This document shows positions 34,744 through 47,400 of a stretch of 64,000 nucleotides of DNA, piece by piece (the first letter of the stretch is position 1; the number at the start of each line of letters is the position of its first letter). Below the pieces are notes generated by a model that was given only the letters and a program-made list of their open reading frames with translations, was not told the origin of the DNA and made no database searches. A program made the position numbers and the translations under genes. Source of the stretch: Paragonimus westermani (taxonomy: Eukaryota > Platyhelminthes > Trematoda > Plagiorchiida > Troglotrematidae); the NCBI GenBank assembly GCA_008508345.1, contig QNGE01000998.1, positions 107,236 through 171,235 on the forward strand. Reading direction: 5' to 3'.

Positions 34744-36887
34744 AGACTATTTTTCTGATTGAGACGATATGACCCAACGATCTCCTTGACATACCACACC
34801 GTCCGGCTAAATCACTGACTTTTCTGAGGTTTGAAAAAAGTGAAAAGCCCTTGTCGGCATGTGATCCTCGTTTTTTCATGAGTACTGATGATATTGCACC
34901 ATCATACTGCCGCTTCTCTTAACAAACAGGGGTGTGCTAAAAACTGAAACGGGAAGCCTCGAGATCAACAAGCTTTGAAGAATGTGGCAAACGATCGGTT
35001 GACTCAAGTTGTTTGTCATGAGACTTTATTGCGGTCACCCGTAACCTTTGGCTTAATGATCATTTGTTGGCATACTGACAATGTACAACCTGGCTAAACG
35101 GACTTAGTGTTACACACACAAAAACGAAGGATTTCAGATGTTATACAGTAGTATCACAGATTAAAAATATAGCACACTGTGCGATTGGATGGTTTGGACA
35201 AATTGGAACCCATTAGACAAGCACAGCACACATCTCGGCTGGACTCCGGTGTCACTGTACACGCTTTGCGTTGTTTTCAGATTGGTAATAGCGTTCATTA
35301 AATCACTATACCTTTGAAAGTTCTCAAGGGTGCTGCAATCCGTAATTTGTGGGAATCGTACCTATCCTCCATTTTAGAACGGTTTCAGTTATTTTTTCAA
35401 TGGGAAGGTACACAAGTTTTGTGTCCGAACTACTAGAAAATGAAGCGAAGAGCATTTTAAGTGAGAAAAACGCCAGGCAATAAAACATAAGATGTTTCAC
35501 ACAGAGGCATTTTATTCTCACCAGCCAAATTTTTACAATCATTATACACTCATGGACAAAAGCAGTAGATCGAGTGATTTGCAGCGCTCACACTACACGG
35601 ATTTGGCAAACATATTTGACAAGAACTGTTTATTGATCTCGCTGAGACTTGCGGTCTCATTTACAAACACAACCTAATCGAGTATACATCTTCCTAGAAT
35701 GCTTTAAGTTACTCGATACAATTCAGTGAATGTCGGTCGTCCATTTGATCGTTTATTCGTTTATCCCTATATTTTTCCTACATTGGTCTATCCTGTTTCA
35801 AAAACGTCCACAGTCCCGCATATGATATGAATACCCTTATGCTGGAAACTTTTAGGCCCAACATTTTATGGCGACATCAAGGAAGACCGATTCATTCATT
35901 CCAGATACTTAGACGCTGACCGGTAAGTGAACTCAAACATCATTCCTTAGTATTGTCGAAAGTCTATATTGTCTGTCCAACCTCCTGAGTTGGAATGGTG
36001 AATAATCATTCCTTCTTTCACAATCAAAAACGCCGATCAACTCTTTTAATAGCTGTTGGTCGGCACGCCGACTTCGACGGTGTTTAGCTGTCCGACGAAT
36101 GAATGAAGACAACGTACGGGAATGAATGAGAATTACTTGAACGATGTTCATCGAGATGTCCATAGTAGCATCAGATAGCTTTGTACACTGTGAGCGAGTG
36201 GTTACTTAGTAAACTCCCGTAAGCAAAACCACAGCAGATCTGGTCGAAGGCGTCATATATGACAGAACTTGTACCTGTCGGACCCGTGCAAGCTGTGCGC
36301 TGCAAAATCCCTGTCTATTCCGTGCCACGAAGTTTAAAGTTGGACATTCTTACTGAGTATAAGCCTGATAAATGGGGTGTTTAATTACAATTCGAAAACA
36401 GATCTTCACATGACATACTTCGTATGCGATAAAACATGGGAACGGAAGTTGAAGTAGTGTAGGACAGGTAACAACAGAAGAGCTTTTGCGGGTTAGGTTA
36501 GGTGAGCAAGTGTTCGTGTTTAAGTTGGTAATGGGTGAGAGATTTTAAGTCTGGTGGGAAAGAAACAAGACTTAAGAGGTCACAGAAGAGACGGCTAGAA
36601 AAAACTCACACATTGTAGGGGTTTCAGAGAAGCAGTACACAATTAACAGGTCGGAAGTAGATTGACAATAATCTAATTCTTTGCACACAGCAGAGGATTT
36701 CCTCCTTTAACCGCGGTAGTTTTACCATGTCTCAGAATATACTGCGTCTCAGAGCAATAGAAGGAAAGAGATCCATTGACTGAACAGTCGCAACTGCTTT
36801 GTGCTTGCGCTTGGGGCTGCCTGAACTCCGGATGTATATGAAAGTTTCGGAATGTTCTTGTTGGTAAGCGTTCTTGTCTTGTTTCAG
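34744..36887. other. No supported gene
   Basis: Short frames on both strands. Minus 35933-36163 reads HRRSRRADQQLLKELIGVFD, basic and protein-like with a possible acceptor (cattcgtcggacag), but no family or partner exon is visible. Confidence 0.3.
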
Positions 36888-37117
36888 CGGATGGTGTTCG
36901 CAATCCTTCCAGAGTGATCCATTATTCTCGCACAGCTCCGCTCCCTCTTAACTTACAGCCGTCAACTGTGATACGCTTGCAAATGGGCTCAGTTGATTTA
37001 CGATTACATATTCAGTTTTCAGCTCGACCGCACGCGTCTGTAGGAATACCATGCAATGTGGCGCAGGTTCACGAATTGGCATCCCAGAATTCACGTACAC
37101 TGCTTTTCGGTAGTTAG
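36888..37117 (+). CDS. Candidate exon with strong acceptor
   Basis: A good acceptor tract, gcgttcttgtcttgtttcag, ends at 36887. The exon enters with two bases (phase 1) and reads DGVRNPSRVIHYSRTAPLPL, then STVIRLQMGSVDLRLHIQF and VGIPCNVAQVHELASQ, to a TAG at 37115-37117. It can be terminal, or use gcgcag/gttcac as an internal donor. Minus-strand frames overlap (36673-36903 and 36948-37229). No recognised domain and no partner exon identified. Confidence 0.35.
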
Positions 37118-40100
37118 CTCTTTGCTCCTTGGAAGTCCTAAGATTTACGGGGACCATTTGAATCATGTTGTTAATCACCTTTAGGATGGCGAAGGGAACA
37201 ATATTTCTGAAAATTGTGTGGTTTACCATACTAACTTTCTTAATTGTTCAAATGACGTTGAAGAATCTCGTCAGAGCCTCCACATCTTTTCTTTTGCGTT
37301 CAGCTGAATCACTTATTTGTTAACAAATCAAATCCTAAATGGCATCCCCGAGTGGACGTTTACAGCGTCTAGTTTGCGCCCGGAACAATCAAAGTGATAG
37401 CTTCTGAGATATTTGTGGGGTTTGTTTTATATCCTCGAAGGTTTTTAGACTCTGAAATGGAGTAGCTTTTGCGAAAGTTTTATCGATGTAAAATAGTAGA
37501 GTTAGGAAATCGCGTAAAATCGGCTGTTTTCTATAAGTAACAAAAAACCTGTTATTCTGTTTTGCCAGATATATAATTGTATACTTTCTTAAAGGCATTA
37601 TCCCGTCCTCAGAAATATATGTATACGTCTAGTTCAATAACCAAAGTTGCAATATGTGAATGACTGAATTAATCATTTGTTTCTCTAAGTACCTTCTAAA
37701 CTGAGTACATTTTCTCTACATCCGCTGCAGTTCACGTTCAAAACCTTAGTGATCTACGACGAGTTTTGCCTGTATGAACAGCCTTCGAAAACACGTAGAG
37801 GGAATTTCTTTCTTCAAGAACACATTGTTGATCTATCCATGATCAAGCAACAGTTGGTCACTTATGGCATAGATAACAGGCAAACATCTGTTGAATTTAT
37901 AGCAAGGCTCCTAAACAGAAACCATTTCTTATGTTGTATCTCATGAGTCATATTCACAATGGCGCAGCATTGCTTACTGTCTGCCGACCATAAGTTATTG
38001 GTAGAGGGCGTGGCTTTCATATTTAGCCATCGCTTTTGTAAAAAATTGTTCTGTTTTTATTCCCCCTTCTATCGGCATCACATATTTTCTACAACTTTAT
38101 CATTCTTGATATCTTTTACATTATTTTTTTATTTACTGGTCATCAGGACCATCAACAGGGTTTCCACACGCCGTCTGTTCACGTTGTTCGTCGAATTGAT
38201 GCCTGATTAATTGAATGATGCGATATTTTCGCTCTGCGCTGCCATAGACCTGCCAACGCCCAAGCTTTTGCCTGTTACCTCGTGCGCGGAATCGTTAATC
38301 CGACAGTATCTGATTTCATCTTCTGAATTCGTCTTGTCTACGTATATGCTAAGCTTTTCAGTCCAAATGGACATTACTTTGTCTGCGAGTCATACTGTTT
38401 TTAACACTGTTCATTTTCTGTATAAATACTCCTGTATCTATGCTTTACTGGCGTAGTGAACTAGTTCTATCGTACTCTTGATTGGTTGCCATTCTGATGA
38501 GCAAACCAGTAAAAGTCATTATTTCCCCCCAAAAACAGGTTTCACGCTGCGAGCGATAAAATTAAAACTTATTGTTGATTCATTGGTCAATTTATACATG
38601 CGAGCATATACTGTCGAACGCAGCTTGTCAGGTGGTTGTCATAACATCCTTATGATACCCCTGTGACCGGTATATCATTTGGTTGGATTCCAACTACCTA
38701 TCGAACAGGCATACCTTCACTCAGCGTCCGGTCTTTCACTCCAGCCAAAAGATGGGCTCAAAACTGACAAAGTTGGGTCTCCGTTTCGAGCCTGTTAGCT
38801 CATTTTCCCCTATCATCTCCGAGTCGATGAAATGTTGGCAGTTATTTTATTTGCCGAGCACGTGTTTCTCGTCAATAGTATTTTGAGGGTTGTCCGGTCT
38901 CTTCTCCATGTATCTAAAATGGAACGAAAATGGTCATGAAGTGTGAACTTGAGAATGACCATCGTGTATCCGAAATACCACTGGAATCTCTTTTCTAACA
39001 AGATCGTTGGACCGTGATGTAGCTGATCTTTTTCAGTTTACGGTCTGATAACGCAAAACAAAGAAGTAATTGTTAACTTGACTGTACTGTTTGAAAAACA
39101 ACCCACCATACAATTTTAGTCTACTAGTAATAATGTAGCTCCCTGTTGAACAGAAACATATTGTCTGAAACAGTGCAAATTTATTTCTGAAAAGAACCAT
39201 CTGGAAGCAAAATAATGAATTCTACAAATTCGTAATTCCCAATTAGGATGTTGAATGAGTGGTACCGCATTCTTTTCCATACGATTAAATGCATACATTT
39301 GATCAGATAGTGTCCATATATCGAATCTGTGTTTTGAGAACGGATGGTCAGGATACACCGTAGTAATTAAGTTGAGAGTTTTGATGATAGCTGTTTCAAC
39401 CTACAAATTGTAAGCTGTGTGGCGCTTACAGGCGAAGTTTCACGTGAATTCGCACTTACTCAAAATAACCCCAATTTTTTTAACACTAAACAAGTTCATC
39501 GTGCGCAACCCTTCTGTAAAGTTAAGTGAACCTTGATCGTTTTGCTGCTGGAATTGAATTGATTACACGGATATTTAGAATGACAGCTTTCTTGACATGA
39601 AAAATCCTTAAAGTTTTACCAGGCGAACACCAGCATCACAAAGAACAATTTTTACATTTACGGACTTGTCCGGATGGTCATTCCTATTTAAAAACGTTTG
39701 ACCATCTACTCGCGTGACTATTGCTCACTTTGGTCAGTCTGTCCGGTAGGTGTCAAAGTGACATCTCTTTTACTCACTGTAACCGGTTGCTCCGTTGCTG
39801 GAAGGTCTCAGTGAGGGTGATAGATTTGATCTCACTAAAATAACAGGAATGTTTGAAGTATTGATTCAAGTAGATTTTCAGTTTCAAGGTCTGGCTGTAT
39901 GATTAAGTACGGTTAGAACAGATTTCCTGTGGTTTCGTTGTGACACTTCTAGGCCTCAGCATCACCACGGAAACTGCCGGAAATGACATATTTGTCGTCC
40001 CTGATGTTTGAAAGTGGATCTGTTGTGAATAAGGTAACTATGATAGATTTTAGCCTATTGAGCGTGGCAGACTGTTTACTTCTAACCATTGCTAGTCTGT

Positions 40101-43100
40101 GACAAACGTTATTAACGGTTTATCGGAAGTTCTGACTTGCAATTGTTTTTGAATAGACCTACTTGAAATGATAACACACACAACTTTTGTTTTGCTTGGG
40201 TCTGGTTGAACGCGCTGCTAAGTTCGCATAGATTTGGAACACATCTAACAATGCGTTATACTCCTTGACAAGTCTGTACGGCTTTTTGAATTGATAGCAA
40301 CAATGAATACAACATTAAGGCAGTTTTTGCAGTCAGGCTGTTACTTTCAGTGTGTAAATTAAGTGAAGAATTGACAGTGCAGTCAACCTATTGGATAGCC
40401 ACTGATGTAACGAGGGTATGATCTTTATCCGTAGGTTAAGGTTACTCGAAACTGCTAAAATCCACTCAATCGAGTGAGGATCGTTGGATGAAACCGGTGT
40501 CTAACGGTAGACAAACAATGAATGTGACTTTAACATGAGCATAACAGAAAAAAATGGTAGAAGTAAATTTGTTATGTATACTCGCAAATGTACCCACGTA
40601 CAGCGAATGCGTAACATGCTTTCCGTTCGAAAGATTTTCATACAGACACGTTAAGCGCTGCAGTTGATACACTGGTGGATTATGTCCACGTGATTGATCA
40701 GCGTCAGTCACTGGTCAGAGATAACTTGCATCATATTAATGTGTGAAATTTCAGAGTGGGTTCATGGTCGCTAAAAATAGGGAATGGAAAATCATGTGGA
40801 ACGCGAACAGATGCTTAGGCCAATGATACCTCGTGAGCAGTAGGGCAAGATGTTGCCTGCACTAACATATTTGGGTTTAGTTGACAGAGTTTTGTCCCAA
40901 GTAGTCTATATTCATTTCATGAACTGAAACCGTCATTCACAAAACAAGTTCTTTTGACATTCAGATCTGGCCAGATGGTTGAGAACTTTCGTGTATAACA
41001 CGCAGGCGGAATGACTAACCTCGAGTTGAGTTTTCTACTTTATTGAAAATAAGTAAACACTAATCATCAGCTCTTTTTATTTTCTTAGCTCTTCCCATCA
41101 AGAAAGAATGATGCTATTCTCGTTGAAGGTTAGGTGACAATGTTAGTAAAAACTTACTAAATACGCAAAATAAGAGACCCCAGTTCTGAAGAGTAGAAAA
41201 CAAGCACCATGCTCTAGGTCAACTGGACGGAGACCTAAAAGGTGAGGAGAAACCCGCGACTGAGCTTGTCACGTGAGTAAAGGTACAAGAAACGGAAAAA
41301 ACCCAATAGGAATGGAACAGTAATCGAGGAGTTGGTCGAGGAGATGGTCAACTGACGTTGAAACAAACAGTGACGGCGACATCATGAGTTGGACATGTTG
41401 TTCAAATAACGCGGATCAAGAATGTGAGGTGTGTTTCGAATGGCAGGGCGAGATATGGACCATCTTATCATTTGTCATGTCAAATCGTTACACACGGTAG
41501 CCGAAAATTACAAACTAAAATTACAATGTTGTGTTAGTGGTGGTTTTTTTTACCAAATTATTAGAAACATCCATTTTTATGTGGTATATAAAGGCACACA
41601 TGTTATTGTAGACAGTCGGATAAGATAGTCGAACTGACAGTAGTTTAGAGGCTCCTAACTAAAACGTCAGTGTTGTAAGCACCCCATGCGACGAGGGTAT
41701 GTGAGTCAGTATATCCTGTTAGTTCTCTATCGACCTCGACGGACACGAATCAACTCAGGTTACAATTTTTATCTGGATAAGCTTTGTGCGCATAAAATAA
41801 CGAAATTTTAATGCTTCAGTATAATCCGTACCATGTGTACATTTAACCGACCAGCGTCCTCACTTCAGATAAGTTTATCCGTAAATTTTTTTAGACAAGC
41901 CCTTCGTTTACATAATAACAGTTGACAAACTTCATACTCCAAATTCGTTTCGTGACTTTATTCTCCGGTTCGCTTATCGCTAGTGCACATTCCAAAATGC
42001 TCATTTTAACCGCCGTTCGGTCGTGACCTCCTCCTAAACGTCTTCTTTTCGAAATCTTCCAAAGGTTGCCGTCAAGAAAGACTTTGTTTTTTGTAATCAT
42101 GTTTGAAATATTCCTGACAAATCCTGTGTCGGTTTTTAGTGACTGCTAATGTCATTCAAATAATTACTCTGTTAGCCTAACTGAAGTGAATCGTAGTTAG
42201 CCAGCTACAACTCAGTTCGCTGTTTTCCGTCTTTGCTATCGTCATTGCTATCCAACACAAACGGGTGCGCGCTTTCTACAGAGTCAGTCCGGTACATTTT
42301 TGACTTTCATCAATTCTGCTTTTAGTTTAGTGTCCAGTTTTTGATATGAAAGAATCCTCAATCGGCCAGAGCTTGTTATGAACTATATGCAACCAATAAC
42401 ATCTGTCAGCTCTATAGTTTGGGGTTGTCAGTTTTGATTTCTTCTTGCCTGATACTTTAGCCGATCGGGCCGACCATAACGATAAAACTAGCTTGCACAA
42501 ACGAAATATGTCAAACCTTACAGTTCGAGTCATAAGCTCTTTTCCTCCTCGGTCGTGGTAGTTGGGTGCCATGAGATGTTTCCACTTCATCTGACACATA
42601 CACACACGCATCCAGCAAAGATCATCCTATATCAGACAGGTGCTGAATGATACGTACGGCATAATCTTGCTTTCAATTAACCAGGCCAATTGTTATAAAA
42701 CTCGTCCCGTAACCAGTTCGAAAATGTGACCTGTAAACGAAAAATAGAATTAGCATGCTTTATGGACGCCGTATTGTAAATATGTGCAGTTTTTGTTCCA
42801 TGTATTCCCCTTTATTCTCTAATATGAGAATATTTTGTGAATTGGGCTTCAGTCAACCTTTTTGTGGGCCAAATCACTCATTTCTGGTTGGCATACAGAC
42901 AAGCGAAAATGCACCATAGCCTCAAGGATGTTTGCAGCTAGTCCGCCTCGGTTACCACCACAGTGGTGATATATAGCTGTTCCAATTCACTTAAAGTTTC
43001 TTCAATATCATACATGCTGAGGAATGGAACACATGAGCTGGAAATGACAGGATGTTCACCCAGACGCTTATTGTCTATAGATCATGCAGTCTCGTTCGTG

Positions 43101-44274
43101 GTGTTGTAAGAAGGTATGTAGATTTGATCTTTTAAGCTGCTACGCACGCAGTTCTCTTCCATACCATCTTACAGCTGATGAATTAACCATTCTTTTCAGT
43201 TTCTGTTCTGAATTTGCATGCTGATAACTGATCGCCACTCCGAATTGAATAGAGCCAACTCCAACTCGGCACATTTAAAACGAGTAATGGTGGGTTGCTG
43301 GGAAATGATTGGAGTATTCGTCTCTTTCATACACATGGCTCCAGGATGTTGGTTTTCAGTCTATCTCATATAGCCATCCCATAGTGATCTGATAAGCTGA
43401 TTAACTGACGCTTGTAAAACGCACATTGCAGACCCACAATATTCTATGAAATGAAAAACAATGGATGCCTGCGTGAAGATAATTCGAAAAACGACTGGGG
43501 TTGATCTCAGCTTTCACATTTGGACAGCCATTTCGATCAGTCCCTTCGAAAAGAGGCACTAAACTCAAACTTAACTTTTGTTTGATCTCACTAGTAACAT
43601 GGTGACCGCTGCTGTGGACTCGTGTGTTTTCCTGATACAATCGCGCTGACTGTATACTAGACAATTTGAATGCTTGAAAACATTCGTTTGCGAATGATAT
43701 TTATGTTAATCACTCACATTGTGAATAAACGATAGCAGTCCTTTCTATTCCTATGGCTAAGATTTTTCATTGGAATGATATTTACAGGGTTCTTTAAGCA
43801 TTCTAAATAACACTTTTATTGCTGACCAGTGTTACGAAATGTAGCCGTTATACAGTGGACTTCAGTCAAAACTGATTGTTATTTTCCTAACTCTCGTAGA
43901 CGTTTCAGGAAACTCTTTTCGATAAAAAGCATCAGATATAAGTGTCTCATGTTAGAATTTCGTACGGTAAACGATTACCATTGAATTTTGTAGGTGTTTT
44001 GCAAAGCAAATCACTTTTACACATATTTCTAATAATAACCTATGATTTTCCCCAAGACTGCCGAAAGGAATCAGCCGGATGTTAATCAGATGTCTTGCTA
44101 TGTGTGGCTGATCCACATTTCGCAGATGATTGTAGGCTGATACTGTGATATCACCGTGTTACAGCGGAATGCAATTAAGCTGCTCAAAGTTGCCGCTAGA
44201 TTGGACGAATTAGTAATAACGTTCAGCGATGGACAATGATATTTTGCTTTAACGAAAGGGGATTTACAAAGTGT
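37118..44274. other. 7 kb with no supported feature
   Basis: AT-rich sequence with scattered short frames. The most protein-like is plus 37749-37946 (FLQEHIVDLSMIKQQLV), followed by hydrophobic frames at 37959-38210 and 38211-38456; none has convincing splice sites. A 17-base match to the SINE 3' end (caccagcatcacaaaga) occurs near 39631. Confidence 0.35.
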
Positions 44275-44283
44275 AAGCGATAG

Positions 44284-44459
44284 TTGTAAGATATCCGCAC
44301 CAAATGTAGTACGAATGAAGTTGAATAGTTTGGGCGTCGTGTTTAACATGTTATTGATAAACAGATTGGGAATAACACAACGTTTCGAGCAAGTTGTAAT
44401 ACTCTACGTTTCAACCACCTCGGGTGACCTTCCTCAGGAGTGTTGTAATCGAAATCTCG
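44284..44459 (-). mobile_element. Small PLE-like element with hammerhead-like core
   Basis: A 176-base insertion flanked by a perfect 9-bp target-site duplication, aagcgatag (44275-44283 and 44460-44468). On the minus strand it reads ctgagga (44437-44431), a 7-bp stem (ggtcacc/ggtggtt) with a 3-base loop, then gaaa (44412-44409): the order and spacing of a hammerhead ribozyme core up to stem III. A related sequence occurs as an inverted dimer at 52679-52955. The same strand can be read as PEEGHPRWLKRRVLQLARN, so it may derive from the end of a coding element. PLEs are known to carry hammerheads, and short non-autonomous retrozymes depending on them have been described in animals; assignment here is inference. 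Confidence 0.6.
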
Positions 44460-44468
44460 AAGCGATAG

Positions 44469-47400
44469 AATCAAACATATTTTCTTGGTTATCCCGTTTG
44501 CGGTGAGAAATTGTCTGAAACTGTGATCTGCTTGTATTTGCATGGGTTGACTATGCGCCTTTGTGCCTGATTGTTTCTTGACCCTGATCGTTTTCATGAA
44601 ACCGTTCGGAAGGGTACACTATGAGTGAACTGAGGATGAACGATCACACTAGGCTACTCGTTAGCGTAGGCATACACGTGGGTACGGAGTTATCCGAGAA
44701 AAAATACAAAAAAACATACTGGAATGTACTCGGTAAGGAAATGATGTTTCTTCCCGTCGATGAAATTGACACTGAAAACCGTAACTTACCGGGATAACTG
44801 TTATGTGCAAATGTGTTAGTGTTTGGGAGTGGTTTTGAGACATATACGTTCTGTGTTGATATTTCGAATACAAAATATTTTTGTCATCCGCATCCTTGGC
44901 TCACAAAAGTACACACTAACGTGCGACAAACAAGTGACGGGTACATTTGCAAAAAGGAGCATGTACTTTCATTCTACTGCAGTATTCTGATAATCCAATT
45001 GTTTAAGTGCATTGGTTGGTGTTTTGAAAGTGTGCTCCAATTCTGGACTTGAATTCGAATGCTAGTTGTGTCATTACATCATTTTCTAAATGACTGTCCA
45101 GACTGGGCATATCCTGAACCTGAAAGTGTATTGTGCATGTTGAAGTAGTTAGTTTGGCTAGAAGTAAGAATGTTTCATAAGGAGTGAGAAATTTGACGGA
45201 AGGTCCTATTTTCTAGTATTCAGCCTTCCTTGAGAAGACGGTAGTTCATTGAGGGATGTTTTGGGTTACATTACCTATCTGTACGATCTTCCACGGAGAC
45301 GTTGAGCAACGCGTAGCGATAAACCAATGATCCGAACTATTCAAAACAAGATTGGATCGTAATACCACGGTACTATTGAACAAATTATCGAAGTGAATAT
45401 TTGGACAACCTCAACAGTTTCGATCGATAGATCGTTTCCGGGGAACGGGTTGCAATTTGCTGCTGAACGGGCTAAATATGAACTATAATAACATAGTAAG
45501 GCATTCATACTCAAAAAAGCTCTTCCGAGCAGTCAACAGGTTCAAAACAATGGGGATGAGCCGAGCTCCACAAAAGGGGGTGCACGCACCACTCAAGTAA
45601 AGTACAATGACCGACAACTGACTATCCACACAACCATCAAATTGACGTGACAAAACAAAATCGTCTAGGTCAAGGTCCAACTAACGTCCAGAAACAGGGG
45701 AGGTTGAATGCAGAGGGGTGAATATTTAGGGGAATTGGGTTGGGTCGGATTTTCACATGACTGTAGTTCAAAAATTCGATACACTATCGAGGTGTGTTTA
45801 TTAGACCGATTATGGTATCTCGTGGCTCACAGATGAGTTTTTTTTTAATTTTCACAGTCCCGCATGACATGACAGCAACCTTAAGTAGTTAGCTCATATT
45901 GTTGACTAGCCATCCAACTGTACATATTCAAACATTTTTAGTTAAACAAAACAGCCTTACGATTATTCACGCACGAACTTCGTCTTTATAGCTGTCGATG
46001 TGCGTGGTGTAATTGGCAAATATCACTGTGGACAGTCACTGCTAATTCCTATCCACACATACCGGTAGCCAGAATGTATGCTGTGCAGTTATGAAGACAG
46101 AGGTGCATGTTGAATCGGATCCGGTTTTTAGTAGCCAGAATTTGTAGAGCATTTATATCAGCCAGGATGTTCTTAATGTCTATCACATTTTCTGTTGTTT
46201 GCTAACTTCTAGCATCATCGGCTTACAATAGCTGAGGGAATTTGGCAAAATGTGAGAGGTCCAGCCCAAACGAAATTCTGGAATCCCTTGACACATCGGT
46301 CGAACAGTACGAATTTAGAGGTGCACCGTTCACGTTGACACTAAAATCGTCATCTTGCCTGCAGTTGGCTAGCTATTTGCTAATAGGATTAATCACAGTT
46401 ATATGTAGATTTTGTTGCACACTCCTAAATAGCCTCTCGGTCAGAGACTTTCGATCAATACGGAAGAGAGCATTAATTGCTTCGAATTCACCAATCGCTT
46501 TATCACTTCCGTCCTGGCGTCAAGTAGAATGGTACTGCACAACTATCTACTTCGAAGTTCACGATCATTTTTGGACAACAGTTTAAATAGAACTAACCGC
46601 CCTTGTAGCTGACCAACAAACAAATTCATTACGAGCTGTGATTTAATTGACAGTTATATGGCCGGCCATTAAGATCATCTTCAAAGGTGGATGACACTGT
46701 GCGTGCCCTTCACGTTTTTGGGAAGTTTGTCAGTCCTGAGGAACCAGATTAAACAGTTTGCATACTGGTCTTGGACATAATTTTGTAGTATCAGTTTTAG
46801 GACAACAGTGAGTTTTGGACCTGTGGACACGCTATCAAAGTGTTGATTCTGTAATACGTCGACATCGATCTGTAACGCGTGGACCCTAGAACCACTTCTC
46901 ACTATCATATGTGAACGACGAGTCGATATCGATCGAAAGAATGGTTAAGACCAAATAGTTTGTGACGCTGGTTGATCAACCCTTCCAGGTACCAACGGTT
47001 GGAAATAGCAATGAGGACAGTGGTTTAATACGGTAATAAATGAAACGGTAACATGCGAGATAAGTGTAACAAAACTTGATTGCGATTCCTCATGAAAACG
47101 TTGAGCAAGCAGAACTAACAGGTAAAATAATACATAGCGTCCAGTGAACACTGAAGAGTGTAATAAACGCAGTGGAGTACAGTGTAGCAGTCGGACCAAA
47201 AACGTGATGAATATATAAGATAAACGACGCACTAACATCATTTGGTTACTACGTTGATACGAAACAAAGCCGAGACGAGCTAACAAACAGGGAGTTGCCC
47301 ACTGGATAAGGGAACAGTTTAAAGGGACAACAGGAAACAGATGTCCGTTGAGTTTAGTGAGATTCACTGAATAAAAACCTCCTTTGAAGCTAATAGGAAA

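Noticed and set aside
36673..36903. Minus-strand frame with CDCSVNGSLSFYC, reminiscent of an EGF-type repeat
   Set aside because: A single cysteine cluster without the rest of the domain, overlapping a better plus-strand exon signal.
39628..39644. 17-base match to the SINE 3' end
   Set aside because: No SINE body adjacent; too short to call a copy.
46945..47367. 140-codon hydrophobic minus-strand frame
   Set aside because: No motif, no splice signals, and composition expected from AT-rich noncoding sequence.
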